Below are positions 54,012 through 63,267 of a stretch of 64,000 nucleotides of DNA, piece after piece. The notes below the pieces were generated by a model. It saw only the letters and a program-made list of their open reading frames with translations. It did no database searches and was not told the DNA's origin. The translations under genes were made by a program, and so were the position numbers. Every line of letters begins with the position of its first letter. The stretch's first letter is position 1. Source of the stretch: Bacteroidia bacterium (GTDB taxonomy: Bacteria > Bacteroidota > Bacteroidia > J057). The DNA lies in contig JAWKNO010000001.1 of NCBI GenBank assembly GCA_041391665.1, positions 2,604,001 to 2,668,000 on the forward strand. Reading direction: 5' to 3'.

Positions 54012-54608
54012 TCAGGGCATCGCAGAGGCGGTAAGTGTAACTACACCTGTATAAGTGCCGGGAATAATATTCTGATCAAGGAGAGCGGGAAGTGCACTGA
54101 TTGCGCGAACGGCAGGCGTACCGAGTTCAAACTGAAGGCGGAAAGCATTGGCGGAAGCCGGACCTGCATTTCCGCTACCGGTAGCGGTGACAATTTCGGT
54201 ATTTGGCCCCAGCATGGCTACTGCGGAAGGGCTGTTGACATCGCCGAGCAGCAAATGGTTTACTCCCACGGTATAGGTTCCGTTGTCGATGATCCTATAC
54301 CCAAAATTTCCCGCGTTCAGGGTGTTGCCCGCTGCATCGGTAAAGTTGGTGGAAGAGAGATCCACTTTAAAATTGACACTTGAGTTGACCACAAAGTCGG
54401 AAATATAATTGTAGGGGCTGGATACGCCGCCTGTGTATTCTCCCAATGTGGCAACCACAAAATTGATATTTGCGCCGGAAGTGACAGTGAGGTCAATGGA
54501 AGATGAAAAGGCAGCGGAAATCTGGATATCGTCGGTTTGAGTGAAAGCGGGCTCCTGCACTAAAGCAATCATTCCCCATGTCAGGCATAGAAAGAAGATT
54601 CTTTTCAT
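54012..54608 (-). CDS. Secreted pilin-like protein 2
   Basis: From ATG at 54608 the protein has 198 residues with a signal peptide (IFFLCLTWGMIALVQEPAFT). The mature part begins TDDIQISAAFSSSIDLTVTS and is closely similar to the protein of the adjacent gene at 54670. Both contain VNSSVNFKVDL, an NFGYxI motif, EIVTATGSGNAG and a final strand YTGVVTLTASAMP. The all-beta pattern with a strand at the very end is like chaperone-usher pilins and DUF4402-type subunits, though I cannot place it in a named family. It lies after a strong hairpin in the mRNA and 41 bp before the giant FG-GAP gene. Confidence 0.7.
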   Translation of the reverse strand: MKRIFFLCLTWGMIALVQEPAFTQTDDIQISAAFSSSIDLTVTSGANINFVVATLGEYTGGVSSPYNYISDFVVNSSVNFKVDLSSTNFTDAAGNTLNAGNFGYRIIDNGTYTVGVNHLLLGDVNSPSAVAMLGPNTEIVTATGSGNAGPASANAFRLQFELGTPAVRAISALPALLDQNIIPGTYTGVVTLTASAMP

Positions 54609-54622
54609 TTTACTTAAAATAA

Positions 54623-54648
54623 GACCAGATACCCGAAGGTATCTGGTC
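54623..54648 (-). terminator. Intercistronic hairpin with a UUCG tetraloop
   Basis: On the minus strand GACCAGATACC pairs perfectly with GGTATCTGGTC (11 bp) around the loop TTCG closed by C-G, an extra-stable tetraloop. TTATTTTAAG follows, a weak T-run. It lies between the two pilin-like genes. It may act as a partial terminator or an RNA stabiliser that gives more mRNA of the first gene than of the following ones. Confidence 0.8.
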
Positions 54649-54669
54649 AATGAATGAATTATCAAATTA

Positions 54670-55263
54670 TCAGGGCATAGCGCTTGCTGTGAGTGTTACT
54701 ACAGCCGTATAAGTACCTGGCGTAATATTTTGCTCAAGCATAGTCGGAAGTCCACTTACCGCTCTGGCGGCGGCTGTACCTAATTCAAACTTCAGTACAT
54801 AGGCGTTGGCAGCTGCATTGCCTGCGTTTCCGGAGCCGCTAGCAGTTACAATTTCGTTGTTGACGCCCAGTACAGCCATAGCTGACGGAGTGTTGACATC
54901 ACCCAAAAGGAGATGATTGGTGCCTGCTGCATTGGTTCCATTATCAGCAATGGTATAGCCAAAGTTTTGTGCGTCCAACACATTTCCCGCTGCATCGGTG
55001 AAGTTGGTGGAGGTCAGATCTACTTTAAAGTCTACACTGGAGTTTACTTCAAATTCTGAGTTGTAAGCAGTAGGATCGGCGAGCCCGTTGGTATAGTTGT
55101 CAAGTGTGGCAACTACGAAGCTGATATTAGCGCCGCTCGTTACAGTTAGGTCAATAGATGAAGAAAACGCCGCTGAGATGTTAATGTCATCTGTTTGCGC
55201 ATTCATAGCATTTGCAAAAACCAGGGAGATTGAAAGAAGCAGAGAGAATTTTAAAACCTTCAT
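54670..55263 (-). CDS. Secreted pilin-like protein 1
   Basis: This 197-residue protein starts with a signal peptide (KFSLLLSISLVFANAMNAQT). Its mature sequence runs parallel to protein 2 (TDDINISAAFSSSIDLTVTS, VNSSVDFKVDLTSTNFTDAA, FELGTAAARAVSG, final YTAVVTLTASAMP), so the pair arose by tandem duplication. It is the first gene of the operon, immediately before the stable hairpin, and is likely the most strongly expressed, as expected for a major structural subunit. A PapD-like chaperone is encoded divergently 410 bp away. The assembly role is inferred from context. Confidence 0.72.
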   Translation of the reverse strand: MKVLKFSLLLSISLVFANAMNAQTDDINISAAFSSSIDLTVTSGANISFVVATLDNYTNGLADPTAYNSEFEVNSSVDFKVDLTSTNFTDAAGNVLDAQNFGYTIADNGTNAAGTNHLLLGDVNTPSAMAVLGVNNEIVTASGSGNAGNAAANAYVLKFELGTAAARAVSGLPTMLEQNITPGTYTAVVTLTASAMP

Positions 55264-55672
55264 AGATTGTATAAAAATTAAATTGAATTTGTTGAGTGCA
55301 AATTATGTCACTTAAATTATTTTACAGCCTGATGTTTTTGGTATATATTACAGAATGTGAAAAATTATTTTATTGATATATAATAGGTAATATTTTTTAT
55401 GAATAGTTATTCAATTTTTGAATATGAATATGAAAGACTGAGTTTTGATATAGCTTGACATGCGATTTTAACTGTCAATAGCATGTGTTAATTTATGATA
55501 TTTTGCAACCAGATTTTATTTTTCCTGGTTTGGACTCCCAGATTTCTCTACATGTATTCATGCTTTGTTACTACCCTATTGCGCCTTAAATACAAATTGT
55601 GGAAATTTCGGATATAATAATAAAATCAAACTTATTATTGTTTGTGTAATTTCTAATCGTTTAACAAAAGCT
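55264..55672. promoter_or_regulatory. AT-rich divergent regulatory region between the pilin-like and chaperone genes
   Basis: These 409 bp are strongly AT-rich and carry no convincing gene. On the minus strand CATAATTTGC near 55300 approaches a TAnnTTTG box for the pilin-like operon. On the plus strand, AT-rich words near 55610-55665 may serve the chaperone gene. An in-frame open stretch from 55565 exists but has no coding character. Confidence 0.45.
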
Positions 55673-56482
55673 ATGAAAAAGTTAAAATTCGTGTTCTCTC
55701 TTATTATGTCTGTATGTTTTGTGGCTACATTGAGCTTTGGTCAGGGACTGGAATTATCTCCTGTCAGAATTGACTTTTCTCTGGAGCCCGGCAATTCACA
55801 GGCACAAACCATCACTGTCCGTAATACCTCTAATACAAAGGCGTCTTATACATTGACTGCCGCTGACTGGTATCTCGACGAATACGGTAATGTGGTCAGA
55901 CAGGAAAAAGGCGCAAGCAAAAGATCATGTGCAGAGTGGATTTCTTTTACTCCGGCTTTGGTAGAGCTTGGTCCTAATGAATCTAAGGAAGTAACCGTTT
56001 CCCTCAATGTCCCCAGCCGTGATGCTGCTACCAAATGGGCGCTCGTGTATGTCACTTTGAAAAAGGAGCAGACAGCGCCAAAAGCAGACAAAGACCTTGC
56101 AATGGGTATCGAAGTAAACCAGGCAATCGGTCTGTTTATCACTCAATCTCCTCGTTCCAACCAGAATGCAAAAGCCAAACTGGGTGAGTTTAAAGATGTT
56201 ACACCTGAAGGTGGCAAGGAAAAGAAGTTTATTGTAAGAACCCAGAACGTGGGTGACAAAATCCTTGATTGCAATATGTACCTGGTAGTTTCCGATCTCC
56301 AGAATGCAAAAGAGGAAAAACTCGATCCGGTTACTTTTAAAGTTCTTCCTGAAGGAACCGCGCTTACGGAATTGTCACTTCCTAAAAAACTCAACAAAGG
56401 TTCTTATCTGATCGCAGCAGTGCTCGATTACGGTCCAAACTATCCACTGGAAGGCGTTCAGATGCAACTGGATGTAAAATAA
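55673..56482 (+). CDS. PapD-like periplasmic chaperone
   Basis: From ATG at 55673 the protein has 269 residues and a signal peptide (FVFSLIMSVCFVATLSFGQG). The mature part starts LELSPVRIDFSLEPGNSQAQ followed by TITVRNTSN, YTLTAADWYLDEYGN and WISFTPALVELGPNESKEVT, the first immunoglobulin-like domain of the PapD type. A second domain follows (VRTQNVGDKILDCNMYLVVS). PapD chaperones fold pilin subunits in the periplasm by lending a beta strand. The pilin-like genes are divergent and the usher-like gene is 1.4 kb away, so they likely form one system. A strong terminator follows. Confidence 0.75.
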   Translation: MKKLKFVFSLIMSVCFVATLSFGQGLELSPVRIDFSLEPGNSQAQTITVRNTSNTKASYTLTAADWYLDEYGNVVRQEKGASKRSCAEWISFTPALVELGPNESKEVTVSLNVPSRDAATKWALVYVTLKKEQTAPKADKDLAMGIEVNQAIGLFITQSPRSNQNAKAKLGEFKDVTPEGGKEKKFIVRTQNVGDKILDCNMYLVVSDLQNAKEEKLDPVTFKVLPEGTALTELSLPKKLNKGSYLIAAVLDYGPNYPLEGVQMQLDVK

Positions 56483-56509
56483 TCTCAGGTTTTCCCATCT
56501 GAAACTATG

Positions 56510-56570
56510 GGCTGAAGTTATATCTGACCAGATAATTTTTTAATTGGTCAGATGTAATTTCAGCCTTTTT
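56510..56570 (+). terminator. Rho-independent terminator after the chaperone gene
   Basis: GGCTGAAGTTATATCTGACC pairs with the inverse TGGTCAGATGTAATTTCAGCC-type arm (about 20 bp with two mismatches), followed by five T and ATTG. It clearly separates the chaperone transcript from the MORN-repeat gene. Confidence 0.9.
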
Positions 56571-56616
56571 ATTGTGTTTGATTGTGTGATTCTGCGGTTT
56601 AAGTTGCATATATAAT

Positions 56617-57858
56617 ATGCCATATATCATGCGCTATATAAAATATTTTCCGCTGTCCTCCTTTCTCTGCGTCTTGTTTTTTCAGGCTTATGCCCAACAA
56701 TCTACTTCCCTATATTATGCGGAGGAAACGGCGCAGGCCCGGGAGATTATCCGCACATGGTATAATGAGGCCAACCATGATCTCAAGGAAGAATATCAGG
56801 TAAAACAAACAGAAAATGGAAAAGTGCGCCACGGGTGGTACAGGATTTTTTATGATAATGGAAGACTCTGGCAGGAAGGGCAATATGAAAACGGCGAACT
56901 CGAAGGTCTTTGGAAGATCTACTATAAAAATGGGGTTCTCAAACAAAAAATCACCTATGTAAACAGTCGGAAAGTGGGGCTGTTTGAGACTTTTTACCAT
57001 ACCAATAATCAGCTAAAGGAAATCGGTACTTTCCTCTTTGATAAAGTGCATGGTGAGGTGAAAATCTACTATGAAAATGGTAAACTTCAGGAACTGGCTT
57101 ATTATGAACAGGGGGCACTAAATGGGGAAGTGTTGGATTATTACGAAGATGGACGCCTCATGCAAAAGGTTTATTATAAGGAGGGGCGGGTAGAGGGGCC
57201 ATGGGAAAAATACTATTCCAATGGCTTTATTAAAGAAAGATCATACAAAATCGGCGATCAGTATGAAGGCCTGTTTATCGGTTATTTTAAAGACTATGAA
57301 GACGGTACCAAACAAAAAGAATGTTACTACAAAAATGGGGTACTCAACGGCACCTTTAAAGGCTTTCACCCTACCGGCGAACTGGAAATGATCTGTCACT
57401 ATATTGACGGTAAAATTCAGGGGAAATATCAGGGGTTTTATTCAGACGGCTCTCTCTTTGAAGAAGGATATTATGTAGACGATGAAAGAGTCGGTATATG
57501 GACTACCTATCACCCTGCCGGGGGAAAATATCTTGAAGGCGAATACAAAAATCGGCTGTTTGAAGGTGAATGGAAAGGCTGGCATGAAAACGGACAACTC
57601 AAACAAACAGGGGTATTCCACAACGGTAAGTCAGAAGGATTCTGGGTTTTCTACTATGACAACGGTAATATTAAAAAGGAAGGTAATTATGTGCTTGACA
57701 GAGCAGAAGGCCTATGGAAACAATATTACCCCGAAGGCGGCATTCAGATTGAAGCCGAATATCTGAAAGGGATGCTGCACGGTGTCAAAAAAGTGTATAA
57801 CCCGGATGGCAGTCTTCAGACAGAAGAGCGATACGAAAATGGCGCTTTAATCCCCTGA
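56617..57858 (+). CDS. Secreted MORN-repeat protein (YwqK-like)
   Basis: This 413-residue protein has a signal peptide (YFPLSSFLCVLFFQAYAQQ); ATG at 56629 is an alternative start. From about residue 60 it consists of some 14-15 MORN-type repeats of about 23 residues, with the pattern YYxNGxLxxExxYxxGxxxG (for example YYENGKLQELAYYEQGALNG). Databases often label such proteins as YwqK-family antitoxins, but a long, exported repeat protein of Bacteroidota need not be one. MORN repeats form an elongated beta sheet that binds lipids or proteins. It sits between the chaperone and the usher-like gene and converges on the latter with 12 bp between stops. Confidence 0.82.
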   Translation: MPYIMRYIKYFPLSSFLCVLFFQAYAQQSTSLYYAEETAQAREIIRTWYNEANHDLKEEYQVKQTENGKVRHGWYRIFYDNGRLWQEGQYENGELEGLWKIYYKNGVLKQKITYVNSRKVGLFETFYHTNNQLKEIGTFLFDKVHGEVKIYYENGKLQELAYYEQGALNGEVLDYYEDGRLMQKVYYKEGRVEGPWEKYYSNGFIKERSYKIGDQYEGLFIGYFKDYEDGTKQKECYYKNGVLNGTFKGFHPTGELEMICHYIDGKIQGKYQGFYSDGSLFEEGYYVDDERVGIWTTYHPAGGKYLEGEYKNRLFEGEWKGWHENGQLKQTGVFHNGKSEGFWVFYYDNGNIKKEGNYVLDRAEGLWKQYYPEGGIQIEAEYLKGMLHGVKKVYNPDGSLQTEERYENGALIP

Positions 57859-57870
57859 CAGACGTTCCTG

Positions 57871-60870
57871 CTAGCCGCCAAAATTGACGGAACGGCCCTT
57901 TTCCTTGAAGTGAAAATTTACTTCAAACCGAATTTCGTCGGTAACGTCAAATTCCTGGTCTGAGTCGGGCAGGTCAAATTTATCTCCCAATACATTTTTC
58001 ATGCTCACTACATAGTGCTCGGAATAAGGCACAGTGATGACATAATTGCCCCGTTCATCTGTAAGCGAATAATAGTAATCTCCGTTTTTGTCTTTCACTG
58101 TCACCCGGATATTCGAAGGGGTGATCCCGTGTATGCGCGAATATTTGTCCCGGGTAATCTCCACTTTTCCCACAATCGTCACACTTTTGGAATACGGCAC
58201 ATAAAGGGTAATATGTTTGTTCATCGTGACCTCCAGATCCGCCCCTGACATATTGGTATATTGCATCGGGGCAAAGAGTTCTGTCAGGCCCAGCAGATAA
58301 TGCCCTTCCGGGACCCTGAAAAAGCTCACCGTACCGGTCTGGTCTGCCATAATTCCCGGTGGATTATATTTGACAATTTTTACGCCCTCTTCCGTTTCTA
58401 CAGGTTCCTCCGCCCTTTCGATTTCTACCATGACATTGCCTACGCCGGGCTCCAATTCCCGCTCCAACTGTTTGTTTCCATTATAGTCTTTAAAGAAAAC
58501 AACCATTAGGGTATAATATTTCAGTCTGGGTTGTGGCACATCAAATACCTTTTGCGCGCCAAAACTAAATGAAGCCAGTTCGGAAAGGGTAGTGGAGGCT
58601 CCGTCTTGTCGTTTGAAAAACCTGGCAGGATTGAGGTTGACCCCCATTTTGAAATTCCATCCATCTTCTCTTTCATACCTGAGGCTTGAGTTTAATGTCG
58701 ATTGCAGGAGTTTTTCATCCACATTATAGGACGCATTGCCGGAGACATCCAGAAGGAGTGACTTCGGCACCAGCTCCCATCCATAACTGGTGCCCAGGCC
58801 TACCGTTTTTGAGTAAACACTTTCTTTTTCCTGCTCATAAGCTGCCTGTGCAGTCGGAAGTCCCGGCGCATACTGGTAATCTGCGGAGATGGAACCATTC
58901 TTAAGATTGGCCCGAAACCCGGCTTTGGCCTGAATAAAACTGGTTGCCGACATATTTTCCAGATCGTTGGCATCGGTAATTTGTGTCATACCAATCTGGA
59001 TGCTGGGGCTAAAAGACACATCCGAATTATTTTTGCTTTTGATCATGGTTCCCGCCGCAAATCGCGTATTTCTTGTCCCAAAGGCGATCGTGGTATCCAG
59101 TGAATAAATATCTCTTTCGAGATTCATATTATCCATTCCTGCTGCGAGCGCGATAGGGATTTTTCCTCCAATCAGGAAATTATATCCCAGCGCAATTTTT
59201 TGGGTTGTCTGCTTATTGTTGACCAGAATTTCTCCATCATCTGAGCGATCTTCTGAACCACTGCTGATGCCTGAGTAGGTAAACTTGATATTGCTGTTAT
59301 TGACAAATTTATAAGCCGCTTCTCCATCAACCTGAAATACACCCGCCCCGTTTCCCTGATAGTCACGGGTTGCATAGGTATTTTTGAGGCCGATTTTCAG
59401 ATCTCCGATGCTGGCATTGTAGTTCAATTGATACCCGATTCCTTGTTTGTCAATGGGTTTTATGCCACGACCATAGGTACTCATTTTGGTGGCCGTGGTG
59501 ACAAAACTCAGGTACTGACTTTTGCCTGCTCGTCCCGTATTGAGGTTAAATCCCGCCGAAGGCGCATAGAGTTTGGTATGCGCCTCTTTGTCTTGTTTAT
59601 AAGTAAGCGCACCCAATACCTGGAGGTTGTCGCCGACTTTTCTTTTCAGGGAAAGTGCCGCGCCCCAGTTGGGATTGCGCACATTGCTGGCCAATGTGCC
59701 GGTGATTTTGGTATTTCCGATCATACGACCTACAGAAATGCCTCTGCCTGATGCACTTACCCCAATACCCCCACTGACATCTCCCAGCCGGTAGAAGTCT
59801 TCCTGATCTCTGTATTCTGCCATGATACGGGCATTTTTCCACAACATCTTACTGGCAGAATTGGGGTTACCGGAGAAAAGAGAATTCTGAAATTCCGCGA
59901 TATAGTTGATTTCCCGTTCGCCTTTCAGGAGAATATTCCCGGAAAAATTAATATTTGTAGATGTCTCTGCATTCAGCAGGTCTGATTGATTGAGTGTGAT
60001 GATCAGGGGCGATTCGGCTTCGTTGAGTTTCAGCCGGTAGGAGTCTTTGATACTTTCGAAGATGACGGTCAATTCTTCTGAGGTTTCACTTCCCAAACTT
60101 TTGGTGATAAGCCGCAGTCGGTTGCGATCACCCGGCGACTCTTCCTCTCCATAGGCTTTGCAACGGATACGCGCTTCAATGGTCGTATCGGTTGAAGGTC
60201 TTAGCCCGAATGAAAGAATGTAGCCATTATTAACGGATTCCTCCATTTCCAGGAGGGCGCCCAGTTGGAAGTCCATGGAAATTTTCTCCAGGGTATTTCC
60301 CTGATTGTAAAGCGTAAAAAATACGGAGGTGTATTCGTCGCTGTTGCTGGAAGAATAGGTTTTGCTCAGCGGAGTGGTAATGCGCCATTTGCTCACCTTC
60401 TGGTAAGTTACTTCGGTGGTAACGGGTTTTCCGAGGGTTTTTCCGTCCGCTTTTTCGAGGTGGGCCACGACCGGGTACACGATACCTCCCTGCGCGTCTG
60501 TAGGAAATGAAACGCGGATAGGGATAAATCTCGATTCACCGGGTTTCAGAATGATTTTGCCCATGTCGGCATCTTGCAAAATCATTTTGCATTGATTGGG
60601 GATGTCATATTTTACTTCAAACTCCAGGGTTTGTTCACCGTGATTTTTTAGTTTAAAAACATTAAAAAACATGACGCCGGGGGGAAGTTCTTCTCCACTT
60701 TTGACAAAACCAGTCTCGATCCCGTCCATGAGTGATTCCGCCTCCGGATCAGCCTGCGTTTTTGCCGGAGAAACGATATCTCCATCAGGGATTGCCTGTG
60801 CATATACTTTTGGCATCAAAAGGGAAAAAAATCCACATGCAACAACAATATGAAGGAGAAATGACCTCAT
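57871..60870 (-). CDS. Usher-like outer-membrane beta-barrel protein with Ig-like ends
   Basis: From ATG at 60870 the protein has 999 residues with a signal peptide (FLLHIVVACGFFSLLMPKVY). Residues about 50-290 form Ig-like domains of the kind that modulate membrane proteins (FKLKNHGEQTLEFEVKYDIP). Residues about 290-770 alternate polar and hydrophobic strands typical of a large beta-barrel (NTKITGTLASNVRNPNWGAA, SISADYQYAPGLPTAQA). The end has VVFFKDYNGNKQLERELEPG, a cna-B/SdrD-like calcium loop domain, and a carboxypeptidase-regulatory-like domain (YYYSLTDERGNYVITVPYSE). This order, barrel followed by small C-terminal beta domains, recalls FimD/CfaC-type ushers. With the PapD-like and pilin-like genes nearby I infer an export pore for surface fibres. 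No direct homology to a named usher can be shown here. Confidence 0.65.
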   Translation of the reverse strand: MRSFLLHIVVACGFFSLLMPKVYAQAIPDGDIVSPAKTQADPEAESLMDGIETGFVKSGEELPPGVMFFNVFKLKNHGEQTLEFEVKYDIPNQCKMILQDADMGKIILKPGESRFIPIRVSFPTDAQGGIVYPVVAHLEKADGKTLGKPVTTEVTYQKVSKWRITTPLSKTYSSSNSDEYTSVFFTLYNQGNTLEKISMDFQLGALLEMEESVNNGYILSFGLRPSTDTTIEARIRCKAYGEEESPGDRNRLRLITKSLGSETSEELTVIFESIKDSYRLKLNEAESPLIITLNQSDLLNAETSTNINFSGNILLKGEREINYIAEFQNSLFSGNPNSASKMLWKNARIMAEYRDQEDFYRLGDVSGGIGVSASGRGISVGRMIGNTKITGTLASNVRNPNWGAALSLKRKVGDNLQVLGALTYKQDKEAHTKLYAPSAGFNLNTGRAGKSQYLSFVTTATKMSTYGRGIKPIDKQGIGYQLNYNASIGDLKIGLKNTYATRDYQGNGAGVFQVDGEAAYKFVNNSNIKFTYSGISSGSEDRSDDGEILVNNKQTTQKIALGYNFLIGGKIPIALAAGMDNMNLERDIYSLDTTIAFGTRNTRFAAGTMIKSKNNSDVSFSPSIQIGMTQITDANDLENMSATSFIQAKAGFRANLKNGSISADYQYAPGLPTAQAAYEQEKESVYSKTVGLGTSYGWELVPKSLLLDVSGNASYNVDEKLLQSTLNSSLRYEREDGWNFKMGVNLNPARFFKRQDGASTTLSELASFSFGAQKVFDVPQPRLKYYTLMVVFFKDYNGNKQLERELEPGVGNVMVEIERAEEPVETEEGVKIVKYNPPGIMADQTGTVSFFRVPEGHYLLGLTELFAPMQYTNMSGADLEVTMNKHITLYVPYSKSVTIVGKVEITRDKYSRIHGITPSNIRVTVKDKNGDYYYSLTDERGNYVITVPYSEHYVVSMKNVLGDKFDLPDSDQEFDVTDEIRFEVNFHFKEKGRSVNFGG

Positions 60871-61024
60871 AGTCAATCGATTAATTCTCAGGAGTGTCCT
60901 GGAAATATCTATTGACACAGAAGCAAAATAGTAGGGAGATTACGGGGAAACGGGTGGTTCTAAATTTCAAAAAGGAAAAAATGTACGTATCTATATTTAT
61001 ATAAAAATACATTTTCCCTCAGCC

Positions 61025-61071
61025 AAAAAAAGGGCATTAACGCTTGATGTAATACATGTCAACGGCCCTTT
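61025..61071 (-). terminator. Terminator after recQ
   Basis: On the minus strand AAAGGGC (overlapping the recQ stop codon) pairs with GCCCTTT, followed by more T (seven in all). The loop is long, about 28 bases, and contains smaller pairings. Confidence 0.6.
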
Positions 61072-63211
61072 ACTTCCGCTCTAAAACAGAAATAGCCAGC
61101 CGGATTTTGCTGTAATCTACCGCCCCATCGAGGTGCTCATGAAGTGTTTTCATCAGATGCGCGCTGCCTACGGCTTTCACCGCGCCCTTTACCAATGCGA
61201 TTTCTTCTTTGCTCACATATTGATATATGTCTATATCATGTCCCTGGGCGAAAAGATACCCCAGGTGTGAAAGAATTGTGCTATGCCCGAGGTTGCGTTT
61301 TTCCGCAATTTCTTCTGCATTTAAACCCTGCCGGTAATATTCGTAGGTAATATCGTAGGTACTTTCCCTTTTGGCTGGAGCAGAAAACAGATCGGGGCCT
61401 TTTGTGCGGTCGGATTGTTTTTTTGCAAAGGCGAGGATTTTTTTCATGAAAACTTTCCCATACCGTGCAAATTTCACTTCACCCACGCCGGATATCTGCC
61501 GCATGGCTGCTTCTGTCACCGGAATTTTCGTCGCCATTTCCCGGAGGGTCGCATCACTGAAAACCAGGTAAGGCGGAACAGCAGCTTCAATGGCCAGCTC
61601 CCGGCGTAATTCGCGCAACTCCTGAAACAGCGATTCTTCAAACAGTTCCTGTTTGGATTGTACTTTTTCAGGTCGGGCAGGTTTTTGTTTCTGATAGCTG
61701 GTAAACTGCGCGAGGCTTACTTTTCTTCCGTTGAATAAAACATCCTGGCTGGCAGGAGTAAGTTTGAGCACATGGCCCTGATCATAGGCAATTTCGATCA
61801 GGCCAAGTTGCAGAATCTGCAACAGACATTGTTGCCATTCCAGTACACTCATATCACTTCCCGCCCCATAGGTTTTAATCTGGTCAAATCCTTTTTCTAT
61901 GATCTCTTTGCGCTGCGAACCACGCAGGATATCAATCAGGAGATTCATGCCCACAGACTCTTTGAGCCGGGCGATCGCGGAAAGCGCTTTTTGGACAAGA
62001 ATGGTACCGTCAAACCGCTGGGGAGGATCTGTGCAAATATCACAATTGCCGCAGTTTTGGGCGATATGTTCACCGAAATAATTAAGCAGGATGCGGCGGC
62101 GGCAGATTTGGGCGTTGGCAAATTCTTCCATCCGCTCCAGTTTTGCCAGTCGTAATTCCTGCAGTCCACCGTCTTCGATAAATTTTCGCTGCTGGATCAC
62201 ATCTGCAAAGCTGTAAAACAACAATGTGTCACTTTTCAGCCCGTCACGTCCTGCCCGCCCGATTTCCTGATAATAGCTTTCGATATTTTTGGGCAGGTTG
62301 TAGTGAATAACCCAGCGAACATTGGATTTATCAATGCCCATCCCAAACGCGACGGTCGCGCAGATGATCGGCACCACATCGTTGATGAAATCTTCCTGCG
62401 TGCGTGCCCGGGCTTTGGCCGTCATGCCTGCATGATAAAATGCGGCGGGAATGCCATAAATCTGTAGTTTTTCGGCGATTTCTTCCGTAGATTTTTTACT
62501 GAGACAATAGACAATTCCCGATTGCCCGGGCCTTTCCCTGATAAAATCGATGATGGTTTTCAGCCGGTTTTGCCCGGGTTTTACGGTAAGTGAAAGATTG
62601 GGCCGGTCAAAGGAAGCCACAAAAAGGCTTGGCTCATTGAGTCTGAGCTGATCGATAATATCTTTTCGGGTGAGTTTGTCTGCTGTAGCGGTCAGTGCGG
62701 TAACCGGTATATGAGGAAATTGCTGACGGATAAATCGCAGCTGGTTGTATTCCGGTCTGAAATCATGTCCCCAGGCAGAAATACAATGCGCCTCATCGAT
62801 TGCGATGAGGTTGATTTTCACACTTCGGAGAATATTGGCAAAGTCTTCGGAGACCATCTTTTCGGGTGAAACATAGAGAAGTTTTACTTCAGCGAGCAAT
62901 ACTTCCTGTGTTATGGCTGACTGTTCGGCAAAAGTCTGGCTGCTATTTAGGTAAGATGCCGCGATCCCATTGGCGCGTAAACCTTCTACCTGGTCTTTCA
63001 TCAGTGAAATCAATGGCGACACCACCACACACATTCCCGGTTGGATGATCGCCGGAATCTGATAACAAATGGATTTCCCCCCACCGGTTGGCATAAGAAT
63101 CACCGTATCTACCCCCTTCAAAATCGTTTCAATGATTTCTTCCTGCATGGGGCGGAATGAGTCGTAACCAAAATATTGCTTTAAGGCCTGCCGGGCTGAT
63201 TCGAGATTCAT
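61070..63211 (-). CDS. recQ: ATP-dependent DNA helicase RecQ
   Basis: This 713-residue protein has all RecQ parts: Walker A MPTGGGKSICYQIP, ISLMKDQV, the DEAH box IDEAHCISAWGHDFRPEY and TALTATAD in the first RecA domain. The second has GIVYCLSKK and the arginine-finger motif IGRAGRDG. The RecQ-Zn domain with four Cys (CRRRILLNYFG...NCGNCDIC) follows, then a winged helix, an HRDC domain (about 525-595, ELRRELAIEAAVPPYLVFSD) and a C-terminal helix-turn-helix (LNAEEIAEKRNLGHSTILSH). RecQ unwinds DNA in recombination and fork repair. The length is usual for Bacteroidota RecQ. Confidence 0.97.
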   Translation of the reverse strand: MNLESARQALKQYFGYDSFRPMQEEIIETILKGVDTVILMPTGGGKSICYQIPAIIQPGMCVVVSPLISLMKDQVEGLRANGIAASYLNSSQTFAEQSAITQEVLLAEVKLLYVSPEKMVSEDFANILRSVKINLIAIDEAHCISAWGHDFRPEYNQLRFIRQQFPHIPVTALTATADKLTRKDIIDQLRLNEPSLFVASFDRPNLSLTVKPGQNRLKTIIDFIRERPGQSGIVYCLSKKSTEEIAEKLQIYGIPAAFYHAGMTAKARARTQEDFINDVVPIICATVAFGMGIDKSNVRWVIHYNLPKNIESYYQEIGRAGRDGLKSDTLLFYSFADVIQQRKFIEDGGLQELRLAKLERMEEFANAQICRRRILLNYFGEHIAQNCGNCDICTDPPQRFDGTILVQKALSAIARLKESVGMNLLIDILRGSQRKEIIEKGFDQIKTYGAGSDMSVLEWQQCLLQILQLGLIEIAYDQGHVLKLTPASQDVLFNGRKVSLAQFTSYQKQKPARPEKVQSKQELFEESLFQELRELRRELAIEAAVPPYLVFSDATLREMATKIPVTEAAMRQISGVGEVKFARYGKVFMKKILAFAKKQSDRTKGPDLFSAPAKRESTYDITYEYYRQGLNAEEIAEKRNLGHSTILSHLGYLFAQGHDIDIYQYVSKEEIALVKGAVKAVGSAHLMKTLHEHLDGAVDYSKIRLAISVLERK

Positions 63212-63235
63212 ATTATTTTTTTCCGGCTTAAAGAT

Positions 63236-63267
63236 AAAAAAAAAAGACAGAGGTAACGACCCCTGCC
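63236..63267 (-). terminator. Terminator between the YD-repeat gene and recQ
   Basis: On the minus strand GGCAGGGG pairs with CCTCTGTC (two G-U pairs), loop TCGTTA, followed by a run of ten T. It ends transcription of the gene at 63517-64000. The rest of 63212-63516 shows no gene; an open plus-strand frame there has no coding character. Confidence 0.8.

Noticed and set aside
56617..57858. Toxin-antitoxin antitoxin of YwqK type
   Set aside because: The label belongs to a repeat family; the protein is exported, much longer than an antitoxin and has no toxin gene beside it.
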